Assembly (NCBI RefSeq): GCF_003130705.1
Contig: NZ_CP021354.1
Coordinates: 124,001-188,000, forward strand
Length of the DNA: 64,000 nt
Direction of reading: 5' to 3'
Source of the DNA: Rhodococcus oxybenzonivorans
GTDB lineage: Bacteria; Actinomycetota; Actinomycetes; Mycobacteriales; Mycobacteriaceae
Below, piece after piece: positions 43,153 to 51,879 of this stretch; within the stretch, counting starts at the first letter, position 1, and every line of letters starts with the position of its first letter. Position numbers and translations under genes: made by a program. The notes below the pieces were generated by a model. The model did not search any database and was not told the origin of the DNA. It saw only the letters and a list, made by a program, of their open reading frames with translations.

Positions 43153-44661
43153 GTGACTACAAACGATGTCCATCTTGCAACGGTGCCGCACTGGATCGCT
43201 GGCGCCCCCTCCGGCTCGACGAACGGGCGGAGGTCGGAGGTTGTCGATCCAGCCACGGGTCACGTACTGAGGCTTGTTGAGCTGGGAGGCGCTGCTGTCG
43301 TCGACGCGGCTGTCACCAGCGCCCGAAGCGCTGCGGGGGCCTGGGCTTCGACCCCGGCCCCCGTCCGCGCGACCACTCTCCACCGCTTCCGCGCCCTGAT
43401 GCTTGAACACAGTGAAGAGCTTGCATCGATCATCACCTCGGAGCAGGGGAAAACCCTCGCAGACGCGAGAGGGGAGGTCGCCCGTTCTGTCGAAGCTGTC
43501 GAAGTTGCGATATCTGTAGTACAGCACCTCAAAGGTGAGTACGCAGAACAGGTCTCCAGAGGAGTCGACACATACTCGTTCCGCCAGCCGCTCGGAGTGT
43601 GTGCTGGTATCACCCCATTCAACTTCCCCATCATGGTGCCGGTGTCAATGTTCGCGGCTGCGATCGCCTGCGGTAACTCGTTCGTGCTCAAACCGAGCGA
43701 GAGGGTGCCATCCGCCTCGGTGCGGCTAGCGCAACTGCTCGCCGAAGCCGAGCTACCCGACGGTGTCTTCAACGTCGTGCACGGTGGCGTTGACGCGGTG
43801 AACGCGTTGATCGAACACCCGGACGTCGCTGCCATTTCCTTTGTGGGCTCCACGCCGGTTGCGCGTGAGATCTACAGCCGATCCGCCGCTGCCGGCAAGA
43901 AGGTTCAGGCACTGGGTGGAGCGAACAACCATATGGTCGTCATGCCTGACGCCGACCTGGACGCAGCGGCGGACGCGCTGGCGTCGGCTGCATACGGCGC
44001 CGCCGGTCAGCGATGCATGGCCGTGCCCATCGCGGTAGCGGTGGGAGAAGTCGCGGACGAGCTAGTTGCCAAGACCGCTGAGCGGGCCACAGCCTTCCGT
44101 ACCGGACCGGGGAATGTGGAAGGCACCGACATGGGGCCGCTCATCTCAGAGGTCGCCATCGAACGAGTCAGAGGTGCGTTGGAGGCGGCACCTAGCCAAG
44201 GCGCAAATGTCGTCGTAGACGGCCGTGTCAACCTAACGTCCGAGGCCGGCTATTTTATCGGCCCGAGCTTAGTCGACAACGTAAGCGTCGACAGCGACCT
44301 CTATCAGAAGGAGGTGTTCGGACCGATTCTGAGTGTGGTGCGCGTCGATGATCTCGACGAAGCACTTCGCATTGTGAACGCCAGCCCATATGGCAATGGT
44401 GCGACCATCTTCACCGCAAGTGGAGTGGCCGGTCGCCGGTTCGCTCACAGCGTCCAGGCCGGAAGCGTTGGGATCAACGTTCCCATTCCAGTTCCGATCT
44501 CTTGGTTCGGATTCGGAGGTTGGGGCGACTCGCGATTTGGCGATGACGGCCTCAACTACGATGCATATCGCTTCTACACCAAGTCCAAGGTGGTCACCCA
44601 ACGTTGGACTGAACCCCGAATGGGCGTGTCTCCTCATTTCGTCGCCGCGAGGCATCAATGA
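43153..44661 (+). CDS. Methylmalonate-semialdehyde dehydrogenase-like (CoA-acylating) ALDH
   Basis: A 502-residue aldehyde dehydrogenase from GTG 43153. ITPFNFPIMVPVSMFAAAIA (cofactor/active-site Asn), LKPSERVPSASVRLAQLLAE, ISFVGSTPVAREIYSRSAAA, and catalytic cysteine in AAYGAAGQRCMAVPIAVAVG near residue 286. Closest to MmsA, which converts methylmalonate semialdehyde plus CoA to propionyl-CoA without a separate ligase step. A related branched semialdehyde could be the substrate here. It is 47 bp after the cupin gene and overlaps the VOC gene by 4 bp. Confidence 0.9.
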   Translation: MTTNDVHLATVPHWIAGAPSGSTNGRRSEVVDPATGHVLRLVELGGAAVVDAAVTSARSAAGAWASTPAPVRATTLHRFRALMLEHSEELASIITSEQGKTLADARGEVARSVEAVEVAISVVQHLKGEYAEQVSRGVDTYSFRQPLGVCAGITPFNFPIMVPVSMFAAAIACGNSFVLKPSERVPSASVRLAQLLAEAELPDGVFNVVHGGVDAVNALIEHPDVAAISFVGSTPVAREIYSRSAAAGKKVQALGGANNHMVVMPDADLDAAADALASAAYGAAGQRCMAVPIAVAVGEVADELVAKTAERATAFRTGPGNVEGTDMGPLISEVAIERVRGALEAAPSQGANVVVDGRVNLTSEAGYFIGPSLVDNVSVDSDLYQKEVFGPILSVVRVDDLDEALRIVNASPYGNGATIFTASGVAGRRFAHSVQAGSVGINVPIPVPISWFGFGGWGDSRFGDDGLNYDAYRFYTKSKVVTQRWTEPRMGVSPHFVAARHQ

Positions 44662-45128
44662 CGATGATCAATCGCTCCCCATCCTCGCCTTCCGAAGATG
44701 CTCGGGAAGGAAGCGCTCCGCGGCTGGATCATGTGGGGATACTTGTCCGCGACCTCGAGTTGGCCACCACTCGTTGGCAGAGCAGATTCAACGTCAGCAT
44801 CGCGCATACTTTCGAGGCACCCTCTCTCGCCATCCGCGCGACGTTTCTCGCCATAGCGTCGGCCAATATCGAGCTGTACACCATCGACGATCCAAAGGTT
44901 CTCGATCTCGCGCTGGGCCGAGCCTCGGCAAAGCTCGACCACATTGCGTTGCGGTTCGACGGAAACGCGCGAGAGCTCGATCTCGCTGGATGCACGATCC
45001 GCGGGCCCGGACGACCGGACCCGATCGGAGCTCCTTTCCTCATCGCCGACTCAGAGCATGTATGGACGGAGCCACCTGGAATCGACGTACTGCTACAGCT
45101 CATAACCCCGACCGAAAGCACACTATAG
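44658..45128 (+). CDS. VOC-superfamily (glyoxalase/epimerase-like) protein
   Basis: A 156-residue protein with two betaalphabetabetabeta modules: APRLDHVGILVRDLELATTR (metal His at 17), AIASANIELYTID (Glu), KLDHIALRF (His) and GIDVLLQLI near the C-terminus. The pattern His-Glu-His fits methylmalonyl-CoA epimerase-type VOC enzymes, a suitable partner of the MMSDH whose stop it overlaps (ATGA). Racemisation or lyase chemistry on a CoA-ester is possible; not proven. Confidence 0.8.
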   Translation: MTMINRSPSSPSEDAREGSAPRLDHVGILVRDLELATTRWQSRFNVSIAHTFEAPSLAIRATFLAIASANIELYTIDDPKVLDLALGRASAKLDHIALRFDGNARELDLAGCTIRGPGRPDPIGAPFLIADSEHVWTEPPGIDVLLQLITPTESTL

Positions 45129-45301
45129 CGCTGCGAACGCTGCCTCCCGAGTGCCTTCCACCATTTGTGAATGTGGGGTGAGAAACCGGGACCAGAACTG
45201 CACCGCGAGTTGGCAATTCCATGTACACAAGCGGTCACCCGGTACGCCGATCGACCGGGAAGCACAACCAATCCGATTCACACTCACAAGAGGAGAGACC
45301 A

Positions 45302-46171
45302 ATGGGACGCATGGACGGAAAGGTCGCCCTGGTAACAGGTGCGGCACGTGGAATGGGACGGGCGCACGCAATCCGGCTCGCTGAGGAGGGCGCCAATATC
45401 CTCGCCATCGACTGTCCGCCGGACACCGGGCTCCCGTACCCGACCGGATCAGCTGATGACCTCCAGATCACAGTTAAAGAGGTAGAAGCACTGGGACGAC
45501 GAATCATTGCACACGAGGGAGATGTCCGGAAGCAGTCGTCGCTCGACAAACTGGTTGCTGATGGCGTCAAGGCATTCGGTGGTCTGGACGTTGCGGTCGC
45601 CAACGCCGGGATCTGGACCGTACACCCGTTCCACGATATCCCTGAAGACGAGTTCACAGCTGTTCTGGACGTCAATATCACCGGAGTGTGGCGCACCTTG
45701 AAGGCAGTGTCGCCGGCGATCAAGGAACGGGGCGGCGGTTCAATCATCGTTACCTCTTCCGGCAACGGCGTGGAGGGATCACCCCATTACGCCCACTATG
45801 TCGCGTCGAAGCACGGCGTTATAGGGCTGGCGAAAAGCGCTGCGCTCGAGTTCGGTCAGTACGGAATTCGAGTCAATATCTTGCTCCCAGGGCCGACTGA
45901 TACTCCAGCCCTCGACTGGCAGGGCGGATATGATCTCTGTGCAGGTAAAGGGCCCGGTCAGGGTGTGAAAGAAGACCTTGAAGGCGCGAAGTACTGGTCT
46001 ACCCTTCGCGATGTCGGGTTGCTCCCACCACGGGCCATGAGCGAAGCGGTGCTTTGGCTCGCGTCCGACGAGTCTCGTTGGACAACCGGACTCGAGATGC
46101 ACGTTGACGGTGGCCATATGCTTATGCCAGGACTGAATATGGCAAAGATGGCCGCCGATCAACCGCAGTAA
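45302..46171 (+). CDS. Mycofactocin-type SDR oxidoreductase
   Basis: A 289-residue SDR. Cofactor motif VALVTGAARGMGRAHAIRLA, then the insertion LAIDCPPDTGLPYPTGSADD and LQITVKEVEALGRRIIAHEG typical of the mycofactocin-coupled subfamily, NAGIW at about 100 and catalytic YVASK (HYVASKHGVIGLAKSAALEF) near 178. These enzymes hold NAD tightly and pass electrons to mycofactocin, so the reaction would be an alcohol oxidation that depends on the host's mft genes, which are not in this window. Start ATG after AGAGGAGAGACC. Confidence 0.87.
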   Translation: MGRMDGKVALVTGAARGMGRAHAIRLAEEGANILAIDCPPDTGLPYPTGSADDLQITVKEVEALGRRIIAHEGDVRKQSSLDKLVADGVKAFGGLDVAVANAGIWTVHPFHDIPEDEFTAVLDVNITGVWRTLKAVSPAIKERGGGSIIVTSSGNGVEGSPHYAHYVASKHGVIGLAKSAALEFGQYGIRVNILLPGPTDTPALDWQGGYDLCAGKGPGQGVKEDLEGAKYWSTLRDVGLLPPRAMSEAVLWLASDESRWTTGLEMHVDGGHMLMPGLNMAKMAADQPQ

Positions 46172-46315
46172 CAACTCGACGTACCTTCAACTGGAAGAGA
46201 ACACACTTCCTGAAGGCCCGCATTTTCCATGCGAGACAAAGCTGAATAGAACAAATCGATCGCAGCGAACCGGTTCTTTTAACCAGTTCGCTGCGATTGC
46301 ACTGAACGACCCGAA

Positions 46316-46990
46316 CTAATCGCTCTTCGAACGGCCTCTCCATTCCAAACCAAATACCGTTCTGAGCCACACTGTGGTGACCGTCTCAACCATGTCTTCG
46401 GTGCGAATTGCATTCTCGCTTCGCATGCTCATAAGTCCCAGGTTTCGTTCGCCCATCCACATTAGCGCTGCCGCCAGTGAACGAGCCGGTGGCCCATCAA
46501 TAGCCACACCCGTAGCTCTGTCGCGCTCGATCGCAGCGGCCGCGGCATCGATAAAGCGACCCAGTATTTTGTCCCACTGGGCCTGCAAAGTGGGTTCGGC
46601 CGCCGCTGCATCACCGACCTCGCGGAGTACATGTCCATGCCGCTCCCACACGACCATGACCTCCGACACTGCATGCTCAATGGCAGCCTCTGGAGAAATT
46701 CCAGGAGGTCGCTCGAAGATCATCGATGATGCAGTGAACACATCGGCAGTCACACTCGATAGAAGCGCCGAGAGAACCTGCCATTTAGATTCGAAATAGA
46801 AATAGAAGGATGAACGCGACAACCCCGCCCTCTTGGCAAGGTCGTCGATCGACACGTTTCGTAACGGCTCGGTGCGCAGAATCTCGTAAGCACCCTCGAG
46901 GATTGCTTGCTCGCGCATGTCACCCTTGAGATTGCGCCTACCAGTCCGAGGTTCGGATGCGTTGAGACCGTTTGAGAACGAAGTCGCCAT
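46316..46990 (-). CDS. TetR-family transcriptional regulator
   Basis: A 224-residue TetR regulator. HTH at residues about 28-70: REQAILEGAYEILRTEPLRN, VSIDDLAKRAGLSRSSFYFY, FESKWQVLSALLSS. The remaining helices form the ligand-binding and dimerisation domain. Convergent with the SDR gene and divergent from the acyl-CoA ligase at 47573. The palindromic operators C(G/A)ACAnnnTGTTG at four island promoters have the symmetry expected for a TetR dimer, making this the best candidate regulator, likely released by a CoA-ester (inference). Confidence 0.88.
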   Translation of the reverse strand: MATSFSNGLNASEPRTGRRNLKGDMREQAILEGAYEILRTEPLRNVSIDDLAKRAGLSRSSFYFYFESKWQVLSALLSSVTADVFTASSMIFERPPGISPEAAIEHAVSEVMVVWERHGHVLREVGDAAAAEPTLQAQWDKILGRFIDAAAAAIERDRATGVAIDGPPARSLAAALMWMGERNLGLMSMRSENAIRTEDMVETVTTVWLRTVFGLEWRGRSKSD

Positions 46991-47572
46991 GGCTACAGAC
47001 TAGGCTAGATCAACCTGCAAATGTAGCCGGGGGCATGACGTCCGTACACGATATGCACCGCAGCATCGCCCGAGACGGCCGCTCGGATTGCACGGCAGTT
47101 CGGTAAAACAATCGGGGCGAATTTCCAGGTACGTCTTGACCAAGTTGGCATGCCGATCCGACTTAATGTTCATGTAGCAAGTCGACGACTGGTGCGAAAT
47201 TGGTGACGCGGCACCCATTACGCGATTCGACCCACGTCAGCCCATGAGCCTTGCGTGCAGGGCTCGTGGCCCGCACGAGCGTCACCCATCGACGGCACAG
47301 CGCCACGTCGACCCTCCTCCCCGTTACATAGGCAAACATCTGGCTAAGTATCTCGACTGCACGTTGATCATACTCGACACATCGTCTATATTGTACGTAC
47401 GTGAACCGCGACGGGCAATGTTCATCGGCACGCCCGCGCAACCCGCTCGCGGGGTATCTCGTAACTCGTAATTCAGGTCGGTTCGCTCACTTGCGCGACG
47501 GTCCCTCATGTCCCGAAGCGCCGGCGCATCCGTAGCCTCCTGACGCCACGCCAATCCAGGAGAAGTCGTTCG
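46991..47572. other. 580-bp divergent intergenic region, no supported gene
   Basis: Between the TetR gene and the acyl-CoA ligase. It has lower GC content than the surroundings and no credible ORF. GGCTACA/TGTAGCC arms flank the TetR start region, and GTACGTAC occurs at 47393-47400. Contains the promoter described at 47364-47392. Confidence 0.5.
47364..47392 (+). promoter_or_regulatory. Sigma70-like promoter upstream of the acyl-CoA ligase
   Basis: TTGATC (47364-47369), 17-bp spacer, TATATT (47387-47392): the best -10 match in the window. The spacer contains CTCGACACATCG, half of the island dyad. The leader to ATG 47573 would be about 170 nt. Confidence 0.6.
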
Positions 47573-49090
47573 ATGTCATCAAATCTCGCAAACAATCTCG
47601 TCGAGACTGCTCGGCAACTAGGCGATCGACCCGCGATCCGGCTTGATGAAACCACCTTGAATTACTCAGAGTTCCACCGTGCCGCTGCGGCAGTGGCGGG
47701 CGACCTGCATTCGCGAGGTATTCGATCCGGCGATCGGGTCGGTATCGTACTGCCGAACGTCCCTGCGTTTCCGATCATCTTCTACGGGATTCTGATGGCG
47801 GGCGCCGTCGCAGTTCCGATCAACCCCATGCTCAAGGACCGGGAGATCACATATTACTTGGAAGACTCTGGGATGGCTCTCATCTATGGCTCGCGATCTC
47901 GCGGGGAGCTGGTTGCGAAAGCCGCACTAGCAAAGAAGATTCCCGCGCTCTTGGTCGACGACCGTGGTCCGAGTGACGCTGATCTGACCGGGAACCCGAT
48001 CAATGAACCTGTGGAGCGTAGCCGCGACGACACCGCAGTTCTTCTCTATACCTCTGGGACGACGGGAAGTCCTAAGGGAGCGGAACTCACTCACGAGAAT
48101 ATGTCGACCAATGCTTCGACGACTGCCGAGACTCTGATTCGAACCGGGCCCAATGACGTCATCTTGGGGTGCCTGCCACTGTTCCACGTGTTCGGCCTAA
48201 CCTGTGGACTGAATGCCGCGGTGAAGTCAGGAGCCCTCCTGACTCTGATCCCCAAGTTCGATGCGGAATCAGCCCTGCGTGTCCTGATTCGAGATGAGGT
48301 TACAGTCCTCGAAGGGGTCCCCACCATGTACTCCGCGATGCTCAACTCTCCTGACGCCGACTCCGCCGAGCTATCCCATCTCCGCTGCTGCATCGTAGGG
48401 GGAGCGCCGATGCCTGTCGAGGTCCTCAAAGCGTTCGAACGAAAGTTCGAATGCGAGATATACGAGGGGTACGGACTTTCTGAAACCGCACCCATTGCTT
48501 GCTTCAACCAACCCGGATACCCGCGCAAAGCTGGCACGATCGGGATTCCCGTGCGCGGATGCACGCTGCGACTAGTCGACGACGACGACAACGAAATTGT
48601 CGGCTGTGATGAGGCAGGAGAAATCCAAATCCGCGGTGAGAACGTGATGAAGGGATACTGGGCTCGTCCGGCTGCCACCGCGGAGGCCATAAGCGACGGC
48701 TGGTTCCGCACAGGAGACATCGCCACACGAGATAGCGATGGCTACTACAGCATCGTTGATCGAAAAAAGGACATCATTATTCGAGGTGGTTACAACGTGT
48801 ACCCACGCGAAGTGGAAGAGGTTTTGTACGAGCATCCAGCTGTTGCCGAGGCAGCTGTTATAGGTATCAAACACACGCATCTCGGGGAACAAATCGGAGC
48901 TGCCGTATCACTCAAACGCGGAGAGCAGGTCGAGCCGTCTGAGATAATCGAGTTCGTTCGCGCCAGGCTCGCCGCGTACAAGTACCCCCGGCAGATTTGG
49001 TTTGTCCCCAGCCTCCCAAAAGGACCGACCGGCAAAATTCTTCGCAGGCAAGTTGAGCCGCCCGCCGTAGTCTCTCAACAGTTGACGTAG
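47573..49090 (+). CDS. Acyl-CoA ligase (AMP-forming)
   Basis: A 505-residue ANL enzyme closely similar in layout to the ligase at 16482: [20 protein letters not shown] (about 162), [15 protein letters not shown] (about 300), [40 protein letters not shown] and C-terminal [12 protein letters not shown] with the catalytic lysine. It activates a carboxylate to its CoA ester and may feed the MMSDH/VOC enzymes. ATG is preceded by CCAGGAGAAG. The last gene of the island before the IS607-type element. Confidence 0.92.
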   Translation: MSSNLANNLVETARQLGDRPAIRLDETTLNYSEFHRAAAAVAGDLHSRGIRSGDRVGIVLPNVPAFPIIFYGILMAGAVAVPINPMLKDREITYYLEDSGMALIYGSRSRGELVAKAALAKKIPALLVDDRGPSDADLTGNPINEPVERSRDDTAVLLYTSGTTGSPKGAELTHENMSTNASTTAETLIRTGPNDVILGCLPLFHVFGLTCGLNAAVKSGALLTLIPKFDAESALRVLIRDEVTVLEGVPTMYSAMLNSPDADSAELSHLRCCIVGGAPMPVEVLKAFERKFECEIYEGYGLSETAPIACFNQPGYPRKAGTIGIPVRGCTLRLVDDDDNEIVGCDEAGEIQIRGENVMKGYWARPAATAEAISDGWFRTGDIATRDSDGYYSIVDRKKDIIIRGGYNVYPREVEEVLYEHPAVAEAAVIGIKHTHLGEQIGAAVSLKRGEQVEPSEIIEFVRARLAAYKYPRQIWFVPSLPKGPTGKILRRQVEPPAVVSQQLT

Positions 49091-49199
49091 TCTCTGATAC
49101 CTCCTAATCCTGTCTGCTACTCTCCGTTTCATGTGAATGGGTGAGGCCGCGGTGTAGCTGAAGTGTCAGTCGTGGGAGTTCGCAAGGCCGCGTCGGAAG

Positions 49200-49720
49200 G
49201 CCGCTTGCCCTCACGGGGTACAGGGTTCCGGTCAATGAGTCTTCGATCGCGCTGACCTCGACGCCTATCTCGGCCGATCTGCCCCTGACCAGGTTTCGGT
49301 CGACCGGGTGGAAGCGTTGTACTGCCGGGTGTCCGGCTCGACTGGGCGGGAGTCCTCGCTCGCCAATCAGGAGAAGATGTTGCGCGAGAGCGCCTGCGGG
49401 GTCGTGTATCGGGTGTAGAAGGATCGCGGTTCGGGTGTGCGGGAAACGTGGGCAGGGTTGGACCGGATGCTCGACGACGCTGCCAACGGTCACTTTCACG
49501 GTGGTGCGGGTGGTGTGGTGGGGATCGGTTGGCCAGGTTCGGTGTCGCGTGGATCGAAAGGTATTTGTCGGTGGTCGGGGTTACGGTCGAGGTCCTGCGG
49601 GAGCATGGCGACACATCGGTGGGGGAAGAGTTGATCGATGACTTCATGGCGTTGCTGGCGTCGTTGTCGGGCCGGTTCTATCAGTCGCGGTCGAGGCTGA
49701 ATCAATGCCGTCTTCTCGGC
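49200..49720 (+). pseudogene. IS607-type serine recombinase (TnpA), inactivated
   Basis: Segments: VRKAASEGRLPSRG (MerR-like HTH remnant), ALYCRVSGSTGRESSLANQE (resolvase strand with catalytic Ser region RVSGSTGR), MLRESACGVVYRV, a TAG stop at 49416-49418 where related proteins have Tyr (RVYKDRG), KDRGSGVRETWAGLDRMLDD, and in another frame DRLARFGVAWIERYLSVVGV, LIDDFMALLASLSGRFYQSR. One nonsense codon and at least two single-base indels (one an extra G near 49530) make it non-functional. Confidence 0.85.
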
Positions 49721-49752
49721 CGATGCGGCAGCACGGTTTGCGGGGTAACCCG

Positions 49753-50355
49753 ATGAAGACGGTGGACACGCAGAAGCGGCAGCGAAGAGAAGTGGTCCGC
49801 GCCGATCGCGCGCTGTGCCGGGTGCGGGTCGCGGGCTGGCCCGGAATTCGCGGGCACTACATCGCTGCTGCGATGCGTGCCAACGACACTGCCACACCGC
49901 TGGACATCAAGACCGCCACGCGTGGGGTCGGTGGCACCGAACCAGCGCGGGACTGGTTCGCCGAACTGCTCGCCGAGAAAGCGGCCCGCACCGCGCACCG
50001 CGCACCGCACCGCAGCGCAGCGAAGAAAGCTCAGCCCCTCACAGACGCACAGGCGGAAAAGCTCCGCACCGACCTGGTGTATCAGCTACTCGACGCCGGG
50101 AAGCTGCGGCTCAACGACGACGAGATGGTCCCCGTCGACGACATCGTGTTCCGGGCGTCGAAAGACCTCGGCAAGGGAGCGGCAGCGGAGGAACTGTGTG
50201 CGGGGGAACTGTCGGAGTTGCGGGTGGTCGGAGTGAACCCCCACGATGACCGGTGGGTGGACGCTGGACCTTGCGACGGAACGGGGGGTTCCTGCTGTCG
50301 GAAGAATGAGGCACCGCGCGCATCGCTGACTGTGGTACTCGGCGGGGCGAGGTGA
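49753..50355 (+). CDS. Unknown middle ORF of the IS607-type element
   Basis: A 200-residue protein starting MKTVDTQKRQRREVVRADRA. I do not recognise it. It is basic at the N-terminus, has an Ala/His/Arg-rich stretch near residue 90, then a helical-looking acidic segment AQAEKLRTDLVYQLLDAGKL and NDDEMVPVDDIVFRASKDLG. A pair of cysteines (GGSCCRKNE) occurs near the end. Its stop overlaps the GTG start of the TnpB-like gene in GTGA, so the two are translated together, suggesting a function in the element's transposition or guide-RNA biology (inference). Confidence 0.6.
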   Translation: MKTVDTQKRQRREVVRADRALCRVRVAGWPGIRGHYIAAAMRANDTATPLDIKTATRGVGGTEPARDWFAELLAEKAARTAHRAPHRSAAKKAQPLTDAQAEKLRTDLVYQLLDAGKLRLNDDEMVPVDDIVFRASKDLGKGAAAEELCAGELSELRVVGVNPHDDRWVDAGPCDGTGGSCCRKNEAPRASLTVVLGGAR

Positions 50356-51560
50356 CCGTTGCCGAGGCCGGATTCACTGTGCCGCGTCAGTTCTCGTACA
50401 CCACCCGCCCGTACGCGGCGGTCGACGACGCTACCGGCGCCTCGCTCGGGCTCGACGACATCGATATTCGTGTGCGGTGGCTGCTCGAGTTGATCGGCGC
50501 CGCGCAATCGGAGTTGGTGTTCCGGTTGTGGCAACCGGCCACCGTCGATGCCCTTACCGCCGGCCGTGACAGCCAAGGCCGGAAGCTCCCGATGCAGGGG
50601 CATGTCGCTGCGGCGCGTCTGGGGTGGAACCCGTCCTACCCGACCGGTGTGTACGTGCCCTCGCGCGTGACCCGGGTGGTCACCGCCCAGGCGGTCGGCA
50701 CTCTGCGTACCTTGGCGTACCGGGACAATGCCATCGGGTCGCTGTCGGCCAGGTTCGACCCCGTCACCGGCCGACTGACGCCGCCCACCACGGCTGGCGA
50801 GTGTGTGCCGTCGGGTTTCGCGCGCGGTGTGGTACGGCAGCTTGCTGCGCGCTCGCGCGGCACTGGAAGCGGGGGTGGTCCCACCACGCGGTTGCGGATC
50901 ACCGAACTGCAGAGTCCGCCGCGGACGTCGGTGATGGCGAGGCTTTCCGCCGCCGATCATCAACTCTCGCAGATCACCGTCGCAGACGGTGTGATGGTGT
51001 TGACGCTGAAACTTCCCACACATGAGGCCCCGACAGGTCGGGCGCAGTGGCGGCGGGTCCGGTTGATCGCCGCGATCCCACCGCACCTGCACAGCAGAGC
51101 AATCACGGAGTGGCATCTGCCGACTCTCGTCCTCGACCACCGAGGTGTGCTGCTGCGCTGCGCTGCCACAGAACAGATACCCACTGCTGATCTGAACGCG
51201 GCAACAACCGCGGTGGGAGTGGATTGGTCACCGGCCACCCTCGGTGCCGCCGCGATCGTCACCGAACGCCCGGACGGGTTGGTCTCGGATTACCGGGGCT
51301 TCACCTATGACGACCGGGGCCTGGGTATCAAGCTGGCCCGCCTGCAAGCGGAAGGTCAACGCCTGCACCGCAAGGCCGCACGACTGACGCGGCTCGCTGA
51401 GACCGCACCACCCGAGGTGCGCGCCGACCTGGAAGAGAAGATCGCGGTCCTCGACGCCCACCGCACCGCGGTTGGTGGGCCCGGCACGCCCGTCGCCAGG
51501 CGCGGCGCCACACGCAGGCCGACTGATCAACCGCACACCCTTCCGCGCCACACGAACTGA
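50352..51560 (+). CDS. TnpB-like RuvC nuclease, C-terminally truncated
   Basis: A 402-residue frame from GTG 50352. The N-terminal 280 residues are compatible with the recognition/wedge part of a TnpB-like protein; the RuvC-I strand reads AVGVDWSPATLGAAAIV with the catalytic Asp at 291, followed by the long helix KLARLQAEGQRLHRKAARLT. After about residue 375 (DAHRTAVG) the sequence becomes Pro/Arg/Thr-rich and ends without RuvC-II Glu, the zinc ribbon or the last RuvC Asp. So it cannot cut DNA but might still bind. The 3' truncation would also have removed any guide-RNA-encoding right end. Confidence 0.65.
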   Translation: MTVAEAGFTVPRQFSYTTRPYAAVDDATGASLGLDDIDIRVRWLLELIGAAQSELVFRLWQPATVDALTAGRDSQGRKLPMQGHVAAARLGWNPSYPTGVYVPSRVTRVVTAQAVGTLRTLAYRDNAIGSLSARFDPVTGRLTPPTTAGECVPSGFARGVVRQLAARSRGTGSGGGPTTRLRITELQSPPRTSVMARLSAADHQLSQITVADGVMVLTLKLPTHEAPTGRAQWRRVRLIAAIPPHLHSRAITEWHLPTLVLDHRGVLLRCAATEQIPTADLNAATTAVGVDWSPATLGAAAIVTERPDGLVSDYRGFTYDDRGLGIKLARLQAEGQRLHRKAARLTRLAETAPPEVRADLEEKIAVLDAHRTAVGGPGTPVARRGATRRPTDQPHTLPRHTN

Positions 51561-51879
51561 TCGACCGCAGCTGCGGGTCAGTATGGCGGGACGGGGTGGC
51601 GTGTCGATGTACCCTCCTCCGGCGGTTACCAGGCCACCCCGGTGTCCCCGCGAGTCGAGCTGCGCCGCGCCCCGCCCTGGATCGTTCTTTTGACCTGCTG
51701 GTCTTGGCGATCCTTATCGACGAAAGCCGGGGATCAACCCGCAGCTTCAACGTCCTGTCGGCCTTTCAGTCCTCACGACATCGAGGTGCGGCGTCGCCTA
51801 ACTCTGCGCGGGTCGAAGTTGGGACGAGTAACTTCGAGTGGGCAAACAATCGACACGGTTCGGCAATCCGAGGGCCTTC
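51561..51879. other. 319-bp gap without a recognisable gene
   Basis: Separates the truncated TnpB gene from the kinase gene. The open frames have no motif. The right end of the IS607-type element and the promoter of the kinase gene must lie here, but I cannot mark either. Confidence 0.4.

Larger units (their letters stand above)
49180..51560 (+). mobile_element. IS607-type element with three ORFs, decayed
   Basis: Serine-recombinase TnpA sequence (inactivated), a middle ORF of unknown function, and a TnpB-like protein cut short lie in order on the plus strand, the middle ORF and TnpB overlapping by 4 bp. IS607 elements normally have only tnpA and tnpB and no terminal repeats, so exact ends cannot be placed. 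The element follows the acyl-CoA ligase by about 90 bp. Confidence 0.7.

Noticed and set aside
47163-47441. 92-residue minus-strand ORF between the TetR gene and ligase
   Set aside because: It lies across the predicted ligase promoter, has no ribosome-binding site and no recognisable pattern.
50352-51560. Possible Cas12-type CRISPR effector
   Set aside because: No CRISPR array, no cas1/cas2 nearby, and association with a serine recombinase fits an IS607-type TnpB; the protein also lacks RuvC-II and RuvC-III.
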